Below are positions 16,377-24,699 of a stretch of 64,000 nucleotides of DNA, piece by piece; position 1 is the stretch's first letter, and each line of letters starts with the position of its first letter. The stretch spans positions 263,830 to 327,829 of the forward strand of contig JBCBMO010000007.1 of the NCBI GenBank assembly GCA_039822785.1. The letters run 5' to 3'. The translations under genes were made by a program, and so were the position numbers. This stretch comes from Thermohalobaculum sp039822785 (GTDB taxonomy: Bacteria; Pseudomonadota; Alphaproteobacteria; Rhodobacterales; Rhodobacteraceae). Below the pieces are notes generated by a model. It had not been told where the DNA came from. It was given only the letters and a program-made list of their open reading frames with translations, and did not search any database.

Positions 16377-16847
16377 GTGATGATCACCGGTCGGTGCTAT
16401 TGCGGCGCGGTGCGGGTCGAGGCCGCGGCCGCCCCGCTCACCGTGGCCTATTGCCATTGCACCGATTGCCGCCGCTGGACCGGGGCGCCGGTGGCGGCCT
16501 TTGCCGCCTTCGATGCATCCGCCGTGCAGATCCTGCCCGACCCCGGCCCCGTCACGGTCGTCCCAGGCGTCGACCGCTGGTTCTGCCGCATCTGTGGATC
16601 GCCGCTCGCAGCGCGCTTCGACTACCTGCCTGGGCAGATCTACGTGCCGCTCGGCATCCTCGACCAGGCCGCCGAGATCCAACCGCAGATGCATGCCCAT
16701 GCCGACGCGCAGCTTCCTTGGCTGCATCTGTCCGACGGGCTGCCGCGGGAGGCCGCGAGCGCGCGCAGCGCGCTGAACGCTTCTGAGCAAAATCCCGACG
16801 CAGCGCCCGCCGACCCATCCGCGCCCGATCCCTCGGGGGCAAAGTGA
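16377..16847 (+). CDS. GFA-domain zinc protein (glutathione-dependent formaldehyde-activating-like)
   Basis: 156 residues. Cys ligands for two zinc sites are visible: CYC (7, 9), CHCTDC (26, 28, 31) and CRIC (70, 73), the standard GFA/CENP-V pattern. True Gfa activity has been questioned in the family, so the function is left open. A 25-residue Pro/Ala/Ser tail follows the domain. Start is GTG 16377, one base after the Nfu stop; ATG at 16380 is an equally good choice. Its stop overlaps tsaB by GTGA. Confidence 0.85.
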   Translation: MMITGRCYCGAVRVEAAAAPLTVAYCHCTDCRRWTGAPVAAFAAFDASAVQILPDPGPVTVVPGVDRWFCRICGSPLAARFDYLPGQIYVPLGILDQAAEIQPQMHAHADAQLPWLHLSDGLPREAASARSALNASEQNPDAAPADPSAPDPSGAK

Positions 16848-17593
16848 TCCTGGGCATCGATACGGCGGCGGGGCGTTGCGGTGTGGCGCTCGTCTCGGGC
16901 GGCTCCATCGTCGCGGCGGCCTCCGAGCCCATGGAACGCGGCCACGCGGAGCGGCTGTTTCCGCTTCTGGAGACCGCGCTCGCCGAGGCCGGCGTCGGGG
17001 TGGAGGCGATCCGGCGCATCGGCGTCTGCACCGGCCCGGGCAGCTTCACGGGCCTGCGCGTCGGCGTCGCGGCAGCGCGGGGCTTGGCGCTCGGCCGCGC
17101 GATCCCGGCGATCGGCATCACCCGGTTCGAGGCGGTTGCGACGGCCATCGCCCGCCCCGACATCACGATGTGCCACAGGGCCGAGGCCGGCACCTCCTTC
17201 TCCCTTCCCGGCGCCACCCCGCCGCGCACCGCGCCGCGCGCGGTGGAGCAAAAGGTCGGCTGGGCCGAGAGCCGCCCGATCGCGGTCGCACTCGCCGGTC
17301 GCGGCACGGTGTTCCTTCAACGCTTCGGGCCTGACCTGGCGGCGCTCGGTGAACCGGCGCTCCTGGCGCCAGAGACCTTGGCCGCAGCGGCGGAGGCGAG
17401 GGACGTCAAGGCGGGCGACGGCTGGGCGGCGGCGGGCCTTGCCCCGGACCTGATGCCCTACGGTCTGGCCGACCCCGCCTTGATCGCCGCCCTAGCGGAG
17501 GGACGGTCGCCCGACCCGCTGCCCGCCCCACTCTATCTGCGCGGTGCCGATGCCGATCCCCCGCGGGAGGCGCCGCCGGTCCTCCTCGACTGA
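16844..17593 (+). CDS. tsaB: tRNA threonylcarbamoyladenosine biosynthesis protein TsaB
   Basis: Partner of TsaD/TsaE in making the t6A37 modification of ANN-decoding tRNAs. 249 residues; opens MILGIDTAAGRCGVAL and keeps CTGPGSFTGLRVGVAAARGLALG (62-84), the family hallmark. Odd feature: about 40 residues (roughly 105-144, rich in Pro, Arg and Ala) sit between the GITRFEAVATAIA helix and the IAVALAGRGTVFLQ strand, where homologues have only a few residues. The insert contains a perfect DNA hairpin and is described as a finding. GTG start overlaps the preceding stop. Confidence 0.92.
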   Translation: MILGIDTAAGRCGVALVSGGSIVAAASEPMERGHAERLFPLLETALAEAGVGVEAIRRIGVCTGPGSFTGLRVGVAAARGLALGRAIPAIGITRFEAVATAIARPDITMCHRAEAGTSFSLPGATPPRTAPRAVEQKVGWAESRPIAVALAGRGTVFLQRFGPDLAALGEPALLAPETLAAAAEARDVKAGDGWAAAGLAPDLMPYGLADPALIAALAEGRSPDPLPAPLYLRGADADPPREAPPVLLD

Positions 17594-17605
17594 CCGGCCG
17601 CCGGT

Positions 17606-18136
17606 TTGGCCCGCGTCATCGTCCCCCAAGCGGATAATGCCGAGCGCCTCGCCGCCATCGCGGTCGAGGCCTTCGAGGGCCGCGCGCCCTGGTCGGGGGC
17701 CGATTTCCTCGCCCTCGGCGGCCCACCCCGGGCGGCGATGATCACGGATGATGCCTGTCGGGCAGGGCTCCTGGTTCTGCAGTTTGCGGCGGACGAGGCG
17801 GAGATCCTCGACTTCGGGGTGATCCCATCGGCCCGGCGCCGCGGCCTGGGGCGCGAACTGCTCGCCGCCGCCGAAGCCCTGGCCACCGACCTGTCGAAGA
17901 CCGCGATGTTCCTGGAGGTCGCCGTGGACAATGCCCCGGCCCACGCGCTCTACCACCGCGCCGGTTGGGTCGAGGTCGGGCGGCGCCCCGCCTACTACGC
18001 CCGGCCAGAGGGGCCCAGGGCCGATGCGCTGATCCTGCGCCGCGATCTGGCGCCGGCCCCTGACCCCGCCCCTGACCCCGCCCCTGGCCCCTCCTCGGAC
18101 CCCGCCCCGGACCCCGTTGCCGATGGGGACGGTTGA
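17606..18136 (+). CDS. rimI: ribosomal-protein-alanine N-acetyltransferase RimI-like (GNAT)
   Basis: 176 residues. GNAT core with VIPSARRRGLGRELLAAAEAL (acetyl-CoA binding R/Q-x-x-G-x-G/A pattern) and the later FLEVAVDNAPAHALYHRAGW, typical of RimI, which acetylates the N-terminus of S18. Adjacency to tsaB, its usual partner, supports the call. A stop lies 15 bases upstream in frame, so TTG 17606 is the only plausible start. The last 25 residues are a repetitive DPAPDPAP tail encoded by a tandem repeat, not part of the enzyme fold. Confidence 0.86.
   Translation: MARVIVPQADNAERLAAIAVEAFEGRAPWSGADFLALGGPPRAAMITDDACRAGLLVLQFAADEAEILDFGVIPSARRRGLGRELLAAAEALATDLSKTAMFLEVAVDNAPAHALYHRAGWVEVGRRPAYYARPEGPRADALILRRDLAPAPDPAPDPAPGPSSDPAPDPVADGDG
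18055..18120 (+). repeat. tandem repeat encoding the DPAP tail of RimI
   Basis: Twelve-base units close to cctgaccccgcc repeat two to three times and then decay into ggccccgcc-like copies. They encode Asp-Pro-Ala-Pro units at the RimI C-terminus. Confidence 0.6.
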
Positions 18137-18304
18137 GGGTATCTGCTCAGCCATGACAGCTTTGCGCCCGATCCGCGATCTTGCCGACCGTGCCCGCCTG
18201 CCCTGGCGGTTCCACGCGGATGCGCTCGGGCTCCTGTCCGGGGCGTGAACCGGGGGCCGGACCCCCTTCACCCCACGGACCGACGCCATCATAGGGACAG
18301 ACCC

Positions 18305-19705
18305 ATGGCCAAGACGCTCTACGACAAGATCTGGGACGCGCATGTGGTGCGCCAGGCGGAGGACGGCACCTGCCTCCTCTATATCGACCGCCACCTGGTG
18401 CATGAGGTCACCAGCCCGCAAGCCTTCGAGGGGCTGCGCATGGCCGGCCGCCCAGTGCGCCATCCCGGCGCCACCCTGGCCGTGCCCGACCACAATGTGC
18501 CGACGGACCCGACCCGGCTGGAGGGGATCCGCGACGAGCAGTCCCGCATCCAGGTCGAGGCGCTGCGCCAGAACGCCGCCGAGTTCGGGGTCGAGCTGTT
18601 CGACGTCGACGACAAGCGCCAGGGCATCGTGCACATCATCGGGCCCGAACAGGGGATGACCCAGCCCGGCATGACCATCGTCTGCGGCGACAGCCATACG
18701 GCAACGCACGGCGCCTTTGGCGCGCTCGCCCACGGCATCGGCACGTCGGAGGTCGAGCATGTGCTCGCCACCCAGACGCTGATCCAGAAGAAGTCGAAGA
18801 ACATGAAGGTCGAGGTGCAGGGCGCCCTCGGCGACGGCGTGACCGCCAAGGACATCACCCTGTCGATCATCGGCGAGACCGGCACCGCCGGCGGCACCGG
18901 CCATGTGATCGAATACATGGGCGAGGCGATCGAGGGCCTGACCATGGAAGGCCGCATGACCGTCTGCAACATGGCGATCGAGGGCGGCGCCCGCGCGGGC
19001 CTGATCGCGCCCGACGAGAAGACCATTCGCTATATCGAGGGCCGCCCCCGTGCGCCGAAGGGCGCCGACTGGGAAGCGGCGGTCGCCTGGTGGCGCACGC
19101 TCCAATCCGACCCCGGTGCCGCCTACGACCGCGAGGTGGTGCTGGATGCCGCCAAGATCTCCCCGGTCGTGACCTGGGGCACCTCGCCGGAAGACGTGCT
19201 ACCGATCACCGGCGTCGTCCCGCACCCGGAGGATTTCGAGGGCGCCAAGGTGGCCGCGGCCAAGCGCTCGCTCGACTACATGGGCCTCGAACCCGGCACC
19301 AAGCTGGAGGAATTGGAGATCGACACGGTCTTCATCGGCTCCTGCACCAACGGCCGCATCGAGGACCTGCGCGAGGTCGCCCGCATCATGGAGGGTCGCC
19401 GGGTCAAGGACGGCCTGCGGGCGATGATCGTGCCGGGCTCGGGCCTCGTACGGCTCCAGGCGGAGGAAGAGGGCATCGCGGCCAAGCTCCAGGAAGCGGG
19501 CTTCGAGTGGCGCATGGCCGGCTGCTCCATGTGCCTCGGCATGAACCCCGACCAGCTAGCGCCCGGCGAGCGTTGTGCCTCGACCTCGAACCGCAACTTC
19601 GAGGGGCGTCAGGGCCGCGGCGGGCGCACCCACCTCATGAGCCCCGCCATGGCCGCCGCCGCCGCCATCACGGGCCGCCTAACGGACGTCCGCCACCTGG
19701 GCTGA
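18305..19705 (+). CDS. leuC: 3-isopropylmalate dehydratase, large subunit
   Basis: Aconitase-family enzyme; with LeuD it isomerises 2- to 3-isopropylmalate in leucine synthesis. 466 residues, the usual length. Cluster ligands of the 4Fe-4S centre are Cys347 (GSCTNGR), Cys407 and Cys410 (GCSMCLGMNPD). MAKTLYDKIWDAHVV is the standard N-terminus, preceded by AGGGA. leuD is not next to it but 7 kb away on the other strand. A strong GC hairpin follows the gene. Confidence 0.98.
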   Translation: MAKTLYDKIWDAHVVRQAEDGTCLLYIDRHLVHEVTSPQAFEGLRMAGRPVRHPGATLAVPDHNVPTDPTRLEGIRDEQSRIQVEALRQNAAEFGVELFDVDDKRQGIVHIIGPEQGMTQPGMTIVCGDSHTATHGAFGALAHGIGTSEVEHVLATQTLIQKKSKNMKVEVQGALGDGVTAKDITLSIIGETGTAGGTGHVIEYMGEAIEGLTMEGRMTVCNMAIEGGARAGLIAPDEKTIRYIEGRPRAPKGADWEAAVAWWRTLQSDPGAAYDREVVLDAAKISPVVTWGTSPEDVLPITGVVPHPEDFEGAKVAAAKRSLDYMGLEPGTKLEELEIDTVFIGSCTNGRIEDLREVARIMEGRRVKDGLRAMIVPGSGLVRLQAEEEGIAAKLQEAGFEWRMAGCSMCLGMNPDQLAPGERCASTSNRNFEGRQGRGGRTHLMSPAMAAAAAITGRLTDVRHLG

Positions 19706-19715
19706 CGTTGACGGA

Positions 19716-19743
19716 CCACGCCGCGGCCGGGGCCGCGGCGTGG
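19716..19743 (+). terminator. bidirectional hairpin between convergent leuC and msrA
   Basis: Perfect 13-bp stem CCACGCCGCGGCC / GGCCGCGGCGTGG around two G residues. It lies 10 bases after the leuC stop and 2 bases from the msrA stop, so it can serve both transcripts. No T-run. Confidence 0.65.
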
Positions 19744-19745
19744 CC

Positions 19746-20441
19746 TCAGCCCGAGACCAGGCGCTTGTTGATCTGCTTGATCGTGTCCGCGGGCTCGACG
19801 CCCCAGATCGACTCGACCGTCGCGTCGCGTCCGCAGCGCCAGCGGTAGAAGCTGTAGGAGTTCGCGTTCCGCAGATAATAGTCCTGGTGGAAATCCTCGG
19901 CGGGCCAGAAGGTACCGGCGTCGAGGACAGGCGTCACGATCTGGTCGGAGATGGCGACGGCCGCCTCGCGCTTCTCGGTCTCCGCGATCTCGCGCTCTGC
20001 CGCACCAGCCACGAAGATCGCCGTTCGATAGCTCGACCCCCGGTCGCAGAACTGCCCGCCGTCGTCGGTGGGGTCGACCGTGCGGAAAAAGACCTCCACG
20101 AGGGTCTCGTAGTCGACGACATCGGGGTCGTAGCGGACCCGAACGGCCTCGAAGTGACCGGTCTCGGTATAGGTCACGTCCTGGTAGGTCGGGCTGTCGA
20201 GCGCCCCCCCGGTGTAGCCGGACAGGGTCTCGACGACGCCCTCGACCTTGTCGAAATCCGACTCGACGCACCAGAAACAGCCGCCGGCGAAGACTGCGGT
20301 GGCGAGCCCGGCCTCGGCGGCCTGGTCCTCGGTCAGCGGCGGCTTGTTCTCGGCGCCCACCCGCGGGGCCACGACGACCCCGGCGGTCACGATCGCGGCG
20401 ATCGGCAGGGCCACCATCAGGCGGCGGGACAGGATCTTCAT
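19746..20441 (-). CDS. msrA: peptide methionine-(S)-S-oxide reductase, exported or membrane-anchored
   Basis: Repairs oxidised methionine. 231 residues. GCFWC (54-58, catalytic Cys55) is the MsrA active site, followed by GYTGG, EAVRVRYDP and the HQDYY motif near residue 190. An N-terminal hydrophobic segment (about 7-29) looks like an uncleaved anchor or signal peptide, placing it in the periplasm rather than the cytosol. Start at 20441 (MKILSRRL) is preferred over ATG 20465, which has no ribosome site and would add charged residues before the signal. Lies 81 bases downstream of the GNAT gene. Confidence 0.94.
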   Translation of the reverse strand: MKILSRRLMVALPIAAIVTAGVVVAPRVGAENKPPLTEDQAAEAGLATAVFAGGCFWCVESDFDKVEGVVETLSGYTGGALDSPTYQDVTYTETGHFEAVRVRYDPDVVDYETLVEVFFRTVDPTDDGGQFCDRGSSYRTAIFVAGAAEREIAETEKREAAVAISDQIVTPVLDAGTFWPAEDFHQDYYLRNANSYSFYRWRCGRDATVESIWGVEPADTIKQINKRLVSG

Positions 20442-20522
20442 GGCGGGCCTCGTTCTCTCATCCACAACACCGGATGTGGGCCGCAGGGCGCCGCTGTGAA
20501 GACCCCGATCATCACCGCTCTG

Positions 20523-21281
20523 TCAGCGGGCGATCCGGCGCGGGGCGGCCATCGCCTCGGTCAGGGAGGTCAGCGGGCGACCGGCCGCGTCGAAATTGAC
20601 ATCCGCCAGCCAGGCCTCCATCCGCGGCCGGATCTCCGCCCATTCCTCGGCCAGGATGCTGTAGTAGGCAGTATCGCGGTTGCGCCCCTTCACCACCCGC
20701 ACGGCGTGCAGCACCCCCTCGAACCGGAACCCCAGGCGCCGGGCCGCCGCGCGCGAGCCGCCGTTCAGCGCATCGCATTTCCACTGCATCCGCCGATAGC
20801 CCAGCGTGTCGAGGGCATGGGCGATGGTCAGATACATCGCCTCGGTCGCAGCACGGGTGCGCGACAGGCGGGGGCCCAGCCAGATATGCCCGATCTCGAT
20901 GATCCCATGCGTGGGCTCGATCTCGAGGTAGCTCATCACCCCCTCCGCCGCGCCGGGACCCTCAGGCCCATGCGGGCGGATCGCGTAGAACAGCGGGTCG
21001 GTGCTGGCGGCACAGCCCGCGAGATGCGCCTCCATCCCCGCCCGATCGCCGTTGAAGGGGCCATAGGGCAGATACAGCCAGCGCGCGGGGTCGTCGTCCT
21101 CCGCCGCCCGGACCAGATCGTCGGCGTGGACCGCGGGATCCAGCGGCTCCAGCGTCACGCTCCGCCCGAACAGCGGCTCCCGCGCAGGCGCAAGGCCGGT
21201 CGGCAGGCGGTCGAGGGCGGCAGCGCTCAACGGGCGCGGAAAGGGGGTCTCGTCGATCATCGGGGCATCCTGAAGGCTCAC
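20523..21281 (-). CDS. GNAT family N-acetyltransferase (Acetyltransf_3 type)
   Basis: About 252 residues from GTG 21281, whose GTGA overlaps the MFS stop; ATG at 21260 (MIDETPFPRP) with AGGA upstream is the alternative. The domain has the RimJ/RimL/SpeG-like pattern: SVTLEPLDPAVHADDL, EIGHIWLGPRLSRTRAATEAMYLTI (acetyl-CoA loop) and RMQWKCDALNGGSRAAARRLGFRFEG. Substrate unknown. Third gene of the tetR-MFS-GNAT overlapped unit, so it may modify the compound handled by the transporter. Confidence 0.85.
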   Translation of the reverse strand: MSLQDAPMIDETPFPRPLSAAALDRLPTGLAPAREPLFGRSVTLEPLDPAVHADDLVRAAEDDDPARWLYLPYGPFNGDRAGMEAHLAGCAASTDPLFYAIRPHGPEGPGAAEGVMSYLEIEPTHGIIEIGHIWLGPRLSRTRAATEAMYLTIAHALDTLGYRRMQWKCDALNGGSRAAARRLGFRFEGVLHAVRVVKGRNRDTAYYSILAEEWAEIRPRMEAWLADVNFDAAGRPLTSLTEAMAAPRRIAR

Positions 21282-22519
21282 GCCACACCCTCGCGCGCAG
21301 GCAGCCGGGCGGCAAGACGGGGCGCGATCAGCGCAAAGGCGGCCGAGGCGGCGAGACACCAGGCGGCCATGAACGGCGCCTGCGCGGGCAGGGGCCAGCC
21401 GAGGTCGATCACAAGCCCCGTCACCCCCGGCCCCACGGCGGTCGAGACCACCATGGCGGAGACCGTGAGCGCCTTGATCCCCCCGATATGCCGCGTGCCG
21501 TAGAGGCGGGGCCAGAGCGCGCCGAGGAGCGTGATCACCACCCCCTGGCTGACCCCAATACCCAGGAGACAGGCGATCCAGACCCCTTCCCCGCCCGGCA
21601 GCATCAGCGCCGAGATCGCCGCCCCGATGGGCAACAGATAGACCGGCAGCAGCGCCACCGGCCCGATCCGGTCGATCAGCGGCCCGCTGATCAGCGAGAG
21701 CACCACCGAGACGGCGGCATAGGCGGGATAGCCGAGCGCCATGACCGACAGGTCCCAACCACGCAGGCCAGACAAGTGCACCTGGTGGAAGAACGCCACC
21801 GTGCCGATGAAGGACGGCGCCAGCACCCCCGGCATCAGTGCCCAGAACGACCAGTGGCGCAGCACCTCAGCCCGGGTCCAGTGGCGGCCCTCCATACCGG
21901 CGGCCTCCCCGTCCCCACCCTCACCGGCGGGACCCGTCGGCACGCGATCGCCGCGGGCGAGCAGCGCCAGGATCAAGGGCAGGATCACGAGGCCGAGCAG
22001 GGCACCGGCCAGAAGCCAGGTCTCGCGCCAGCCGATCCAGCCGATCAGGGCGACGGCGAGCGGCGGCAGCAGCGCCTCCCCCGCCGGATAGCCGAGGACC
22101 ACGACCGCCAGCGCCCGACCCCGGTTGGCGCGGAACCAGCGCGCCGTCAGGGTCATCGACAGGTGGCTGATCAGCCCCTGGCCCGCGAGGCGCAGGCCGA
22201 AGACCGCGAGGACTAGCATCCAGACCGCCGTGCCGAAGGCCATGGCCGCGATCGCCGCCAGGTACAGCCCCGCGATCCCCAGCACCAACCGCCTGGGCGC
22301 CACGGTATCCGCCAACTGCCCCGCCTGGGCCAGCACCAGCGCCGAGCCGATGGTGGCCACCGTATAGACCGCGCCCCACTCCCCGTCGCTGAGCGCGAAG
22401 TCCGCCCGGATCCCGCCGGCAAAGAGCGAGATGAAGAAGGTCTGCCCGAAGGAGGAGGCAAAGCTCATCGCCAGCGCCGCCGCCAGCCAGGGGGCATTGC
22501 GCCGGTAGAAGCCGCTCAC
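21278..22519 (-). CDS. MFS transporter
   Basis: 413 residues with 12 predicted membrane segments and a charged, Gly-rich cytoplasmic loop in the middle (about 195-220). The loop after TM2 has GQLADTVAPRRL, the MFS G-x-L-A-D-x-x-G/x-R-x-x-L motif. The substrate is unknown; control by an adjacent TetR points to efflux. The GTG start at 22519 overlaps the TetR stop by GTGA, and its own stop overlaps the GNAT start the same way, showing translational coupling across all three genes. Confidence 0.9.
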   Translation of the reverse strand: MSGFYRRNAPWLAAALAMSFASSFGQTFFISLFAGGIRADFALSDGEWGAVYTVATIGSALVLAQAGQLADTVAPRRLVLGIAGLYLAAIAAMAFGTAVWMLVLAVFGLRLAGQGLISHLSMTLTARWFRANRGRALAVVVLGYPAGEALLPPLAVALIGWIGWRETWLLAGALLGLVILPLILALLARGDRVPTGPAGEGGDGEAAGMEGRHWTRAEVLRHWSFWALMPGVLAPSFIGTVAFFHQVHLSGLRGWDLSVMALGYPAYAAVSVVLSLISGPLIDRIGPVALLPVYLLPIGAAISALMLPGGEGVWIACLLGIGVSQGVVITLLGALWPRLYGTRHIGGIKALTVSAMVVSTAVGPGVTGLVIDLGWPLPAQAPFMAAWCLAASAAFALIAPRLAARLPAREGVA

Positions 22520-23127
22520 GCCGGGTCGTCCGGCAGGATACCCAGACCGCGCAGGTATATGCCAAGCCCCGCCTCCAACAGATCGCCGGGCGCCATGGGG
22601 CTGCGCCGCTGCCCCTCGCCCGTGAACAGCTCCGCGATGCCGTGGCTGAAGGCCCAGACATGGTAGCTCACCATGCTCGCGGGCGGCCGACGCTCCGGCG
22701 GCAGATGCTCGGCCAGGCGCGCCGCGGCGACCAGCAGCACCGCAAAGGCCCGGTCGGAGGCCGCGCGCAACGCGGGCTCCATCTCCTGGCGGGGCAGGAA
22801 CATGGCGGCGAACAGCGGGCGATCGGCGGCGGCGAAGTCGAGATAGGCCTGGCCCACCGCCTCGAACGCGCGCAGCGGCGAGGGTTGGCCGTCATTCCAG
22901 GCAGCCTCCAGCTTGATGGCGAAGCGCTCGAACCCCTCCCGCGCGACCTCGTCCAGCAGGGCGTCGCGATCCTTGAAATGGCGGTAGGGCGCGGCGGGAG
23001 AGACCCCGGCAGCCCGGGCCGCATCGGCGAAGGTGAAGCCCAGCGGTCCCTTCTCCGCCACCAAGGCGATGGCGGCCTCGACCAGAGCCTCGCGCAGGTT
23101 GCCGTGATGATAGCCGCGCTTGCGCAT
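22516..23127 (-). CDS. TetR/AcrR family transcriptional regulator
   Basis: 203 residues. N-terminal helix-turn-helix: YHHGNLREALVEAAIALVAEKGPLGFTFADAARAAGVSPAAPYRHF contains the typical TetR recognition helix and Y-x-H-F ending. The C-terminal ligand domain (about 75-200) is of the WHG/TetR_C_13 kind. Start at 23127 has GGGGGAGAC upstream. First gene of the tetR-MFS-GNAT unit and divergent from cysK over 183 bases, where it probably binds and represses its own operon. Confidence 0.92.
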   Translation of the reverse strand: MRKRGYHHGNLREALVEAAIALVAEKGPLGFTFADAARAAGVSPAAPYRHFKDRDALLDEVAREGFERFAIKLEAAWNDGQPSPLRAFEAVGQAYLDFAAADRPLFAAMFLPRQEMEPALRAASDRAFAVLLVAAARLAEHLPPERRPPASMVSYHVWAFSHGIAELFTGEGQRRSPMAPGDLLEAGLGIYLRGLGILPDDPA

Positions 23128-23310
23128 GTCTCCCCCAGTCCCCAGCGGGGTAGTCCTTGCGGGGCGCAGCGGCAAGGGCACCCATCGCCCCGGTCTCTGA
23201 CCAATGAGTTGGCCGGGGCGTGGCCGGGGGACGTAGGCAGTGGCCGGCGGGGCTGGCGCCAGCGGTCGCAGCCCGCAATACTCTCGCCCAAACCACAAGG
23301 CAGCAGGGCC

Positions 23311-24324
23311 ATGAACGCGAAGGTCGAGGGAGGGATCGCCACGGGGACGGGGATCGGTGCGGGCACCGACGCCACCGCCGCGCGCCCGCATGGCCGCATC
23401 TACGATAGCATCACCCAGACCGTCGGCGGCACGCCGGTCGTCCGCCTCACCCGGATGCTGGAGGACACGCGCTGCCGGGCCGAGGTCCTGGCCAAGCTCG
23501 AGTTCTTCAACCCCCTCGGCAGCGTCAAGGACCGCATCGGCGTCGCGATGATCGAGGCGATGGAGGAGGCGGGCGAAATCGGCGAGGGCTCGGTCCTGGT
23601 CGAGGCGACCTCGGGCAACACAGGCATCGGCCTCGCCTTCGCCGCCGCGGCCAAGGGCTACCGGCTGATCCTGTGCATGCCCGAGACCATGTCGTTGGAG
23701 CGGCGCAAGATGCTCGCCCTGCTGGGCGCCGAGCTGTCGCTGACCCCCGCCGCGGCCGGCATGACCGGGGCCGTCGCCCGCGCGCGGCAGATCGCCGACA
23801 GCACGCAACGCGCCGCCATGCCCCGCCAGTTCGAGAACCCCGCCAACCCCGCGATCCACGCCGCCACGACGGCCGAGGAGATCTGGGCCGACACCGGCGG
23901 ACAGCTCGATGTGCTGGTCTGCGGCGTCGGCACCGGCGGCACGGCCACCGGCGTCGGCCGGGTCCTCAAGGCCCGGCTGCCGGCCCTGCATGTGGTCGCG
24001 GTGGAGCCCGAGGACAGCGCGGTCCTCTCCGGCGGCCCGCCGGGGCCGCATAAGATCCAGGGCATCGGCGCGGGCTTCGTGCCCGACAACCTGGAGACTG
24101 CGCTGATCGACGAGATCCTCACGATCTCCAACGCCACCGCCTTCGACACCGCCCGTGCGCTTGCCCGGCTGGAGGGGGTGGCAGGCGGCATCTCCTCCGG
24201 CGCCGCGGTCGCCGCGGCCATCGAGATCGGGGAGCGTCCGGCGATGAAGGGCAAGCGGATCCTCGCCATCCTGCCCAGCTTCGCCGAGCGCTACCTGTCG
24301 ACGCCCCTCTTCGACGGGCTGTGA
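23311..24324 (+). CDS. cysK: cysteine synthase A (O-acetylserine sulfhydrylase)
   Basis: PLP enzyme making cysteine from O-acetylserine and sulfide. 337 residues. PLP lysine Lys73 lies in NPLGSVKDRIG; the substrate loop TSGNTGIGLAF (100-110), the phosphate-binding GTGGTATGVG and GISSGAAVAAA near the C-terminus are intact. ATG 23311 adds about 30 residues ahead of the usual RIYDSITQTVGGTPVV start; this leader is Gly/Ala-rich and may indicate a later start, but no in-frame ATG lies closer to the fold. Divergent from tetR. Confidence 0.95.
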   Translation: MNAKVEGGIATGTGIGAGTDATAARPHGRIYDSITQTVGGTPVVRLTRMLEDTRCRAEVLAKLEFFNPLGSVKDRIGVAMIEAMEEAGEIGEGSVLVEATSGNTGIGLAFAAAAKGYRLILCMPETMSLERRKMLALLGAELSLTPAAAGMTGAVARARQIADSTQRAAMPRQFENPANPAIHAATTAEEIWADTGGQLDVLVCGVGTGGTATGVGRVLKARLPALHVVAVEPEDSAVLSGGPPGPHKIQGIGAGFVPDNLETALIDEILTISNATAFDTARALARLEGVAGGISSGAAVAAAIEIGERPAMKGKRILAILPSFAERYLSTPLFDGL

Positions 24325-24408
24325 TGGGGCACAGGACGCCGTGACGCGCCACCCTTGCCGAGACCGGTCGAGCGGTGCACATCGACGCGCAAGCACAGGA
24401 GGAGACCG

Positions 24409-24699
24409 ATGATCTTTCTCGAACTCGTCGCCCTGGTCCTGATGATCGCCTGTCTCGGCCAGGTGGCCGTCTTCGCCTGGCGGTGGGAGAAACAGCTGAT
24501 CCTGCCGTCGCTCCTCTATCTCACCGTCTCGGCCATGCTGTTCTTCGCGGCCTTCGGCGGCGACAGCCACCTGGTGACCGACGTGGAGACGATGGTGACC
24601 CGCGGGCTCGGCATCGCGGTGATCGCCGGACTGGTGGCAGGCTATTTCTACCTGATCCGCAAGGCACGCGCCCGGGCCGCGGACCGCGACGGCTCGTGA
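24409..24699 (+). CDS. small membrane protein of unknown function
   Basis: 96 residues with three hydrophobic segments (about 2-22, 29-50, 66-86) and a basic C-terminus (RKARARAADRDGS). Not recognised. The start is fixed by AGGAGG seven bases before ATG 24409. Its stop overlaps the GTG of the MoeB/ThiF gene by GTGA, so the two are translationally coupled, though no functional link is known. Confidence 0.78.
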   Translation: MIFLELVALVLMIACLGQVAVFAWRWEKQLILPSLLYLTVSAMLFFAAFGGDSHLVTDVETMVTRGLGIAVIAGLVAGYFYLIRKARARAADRDGS

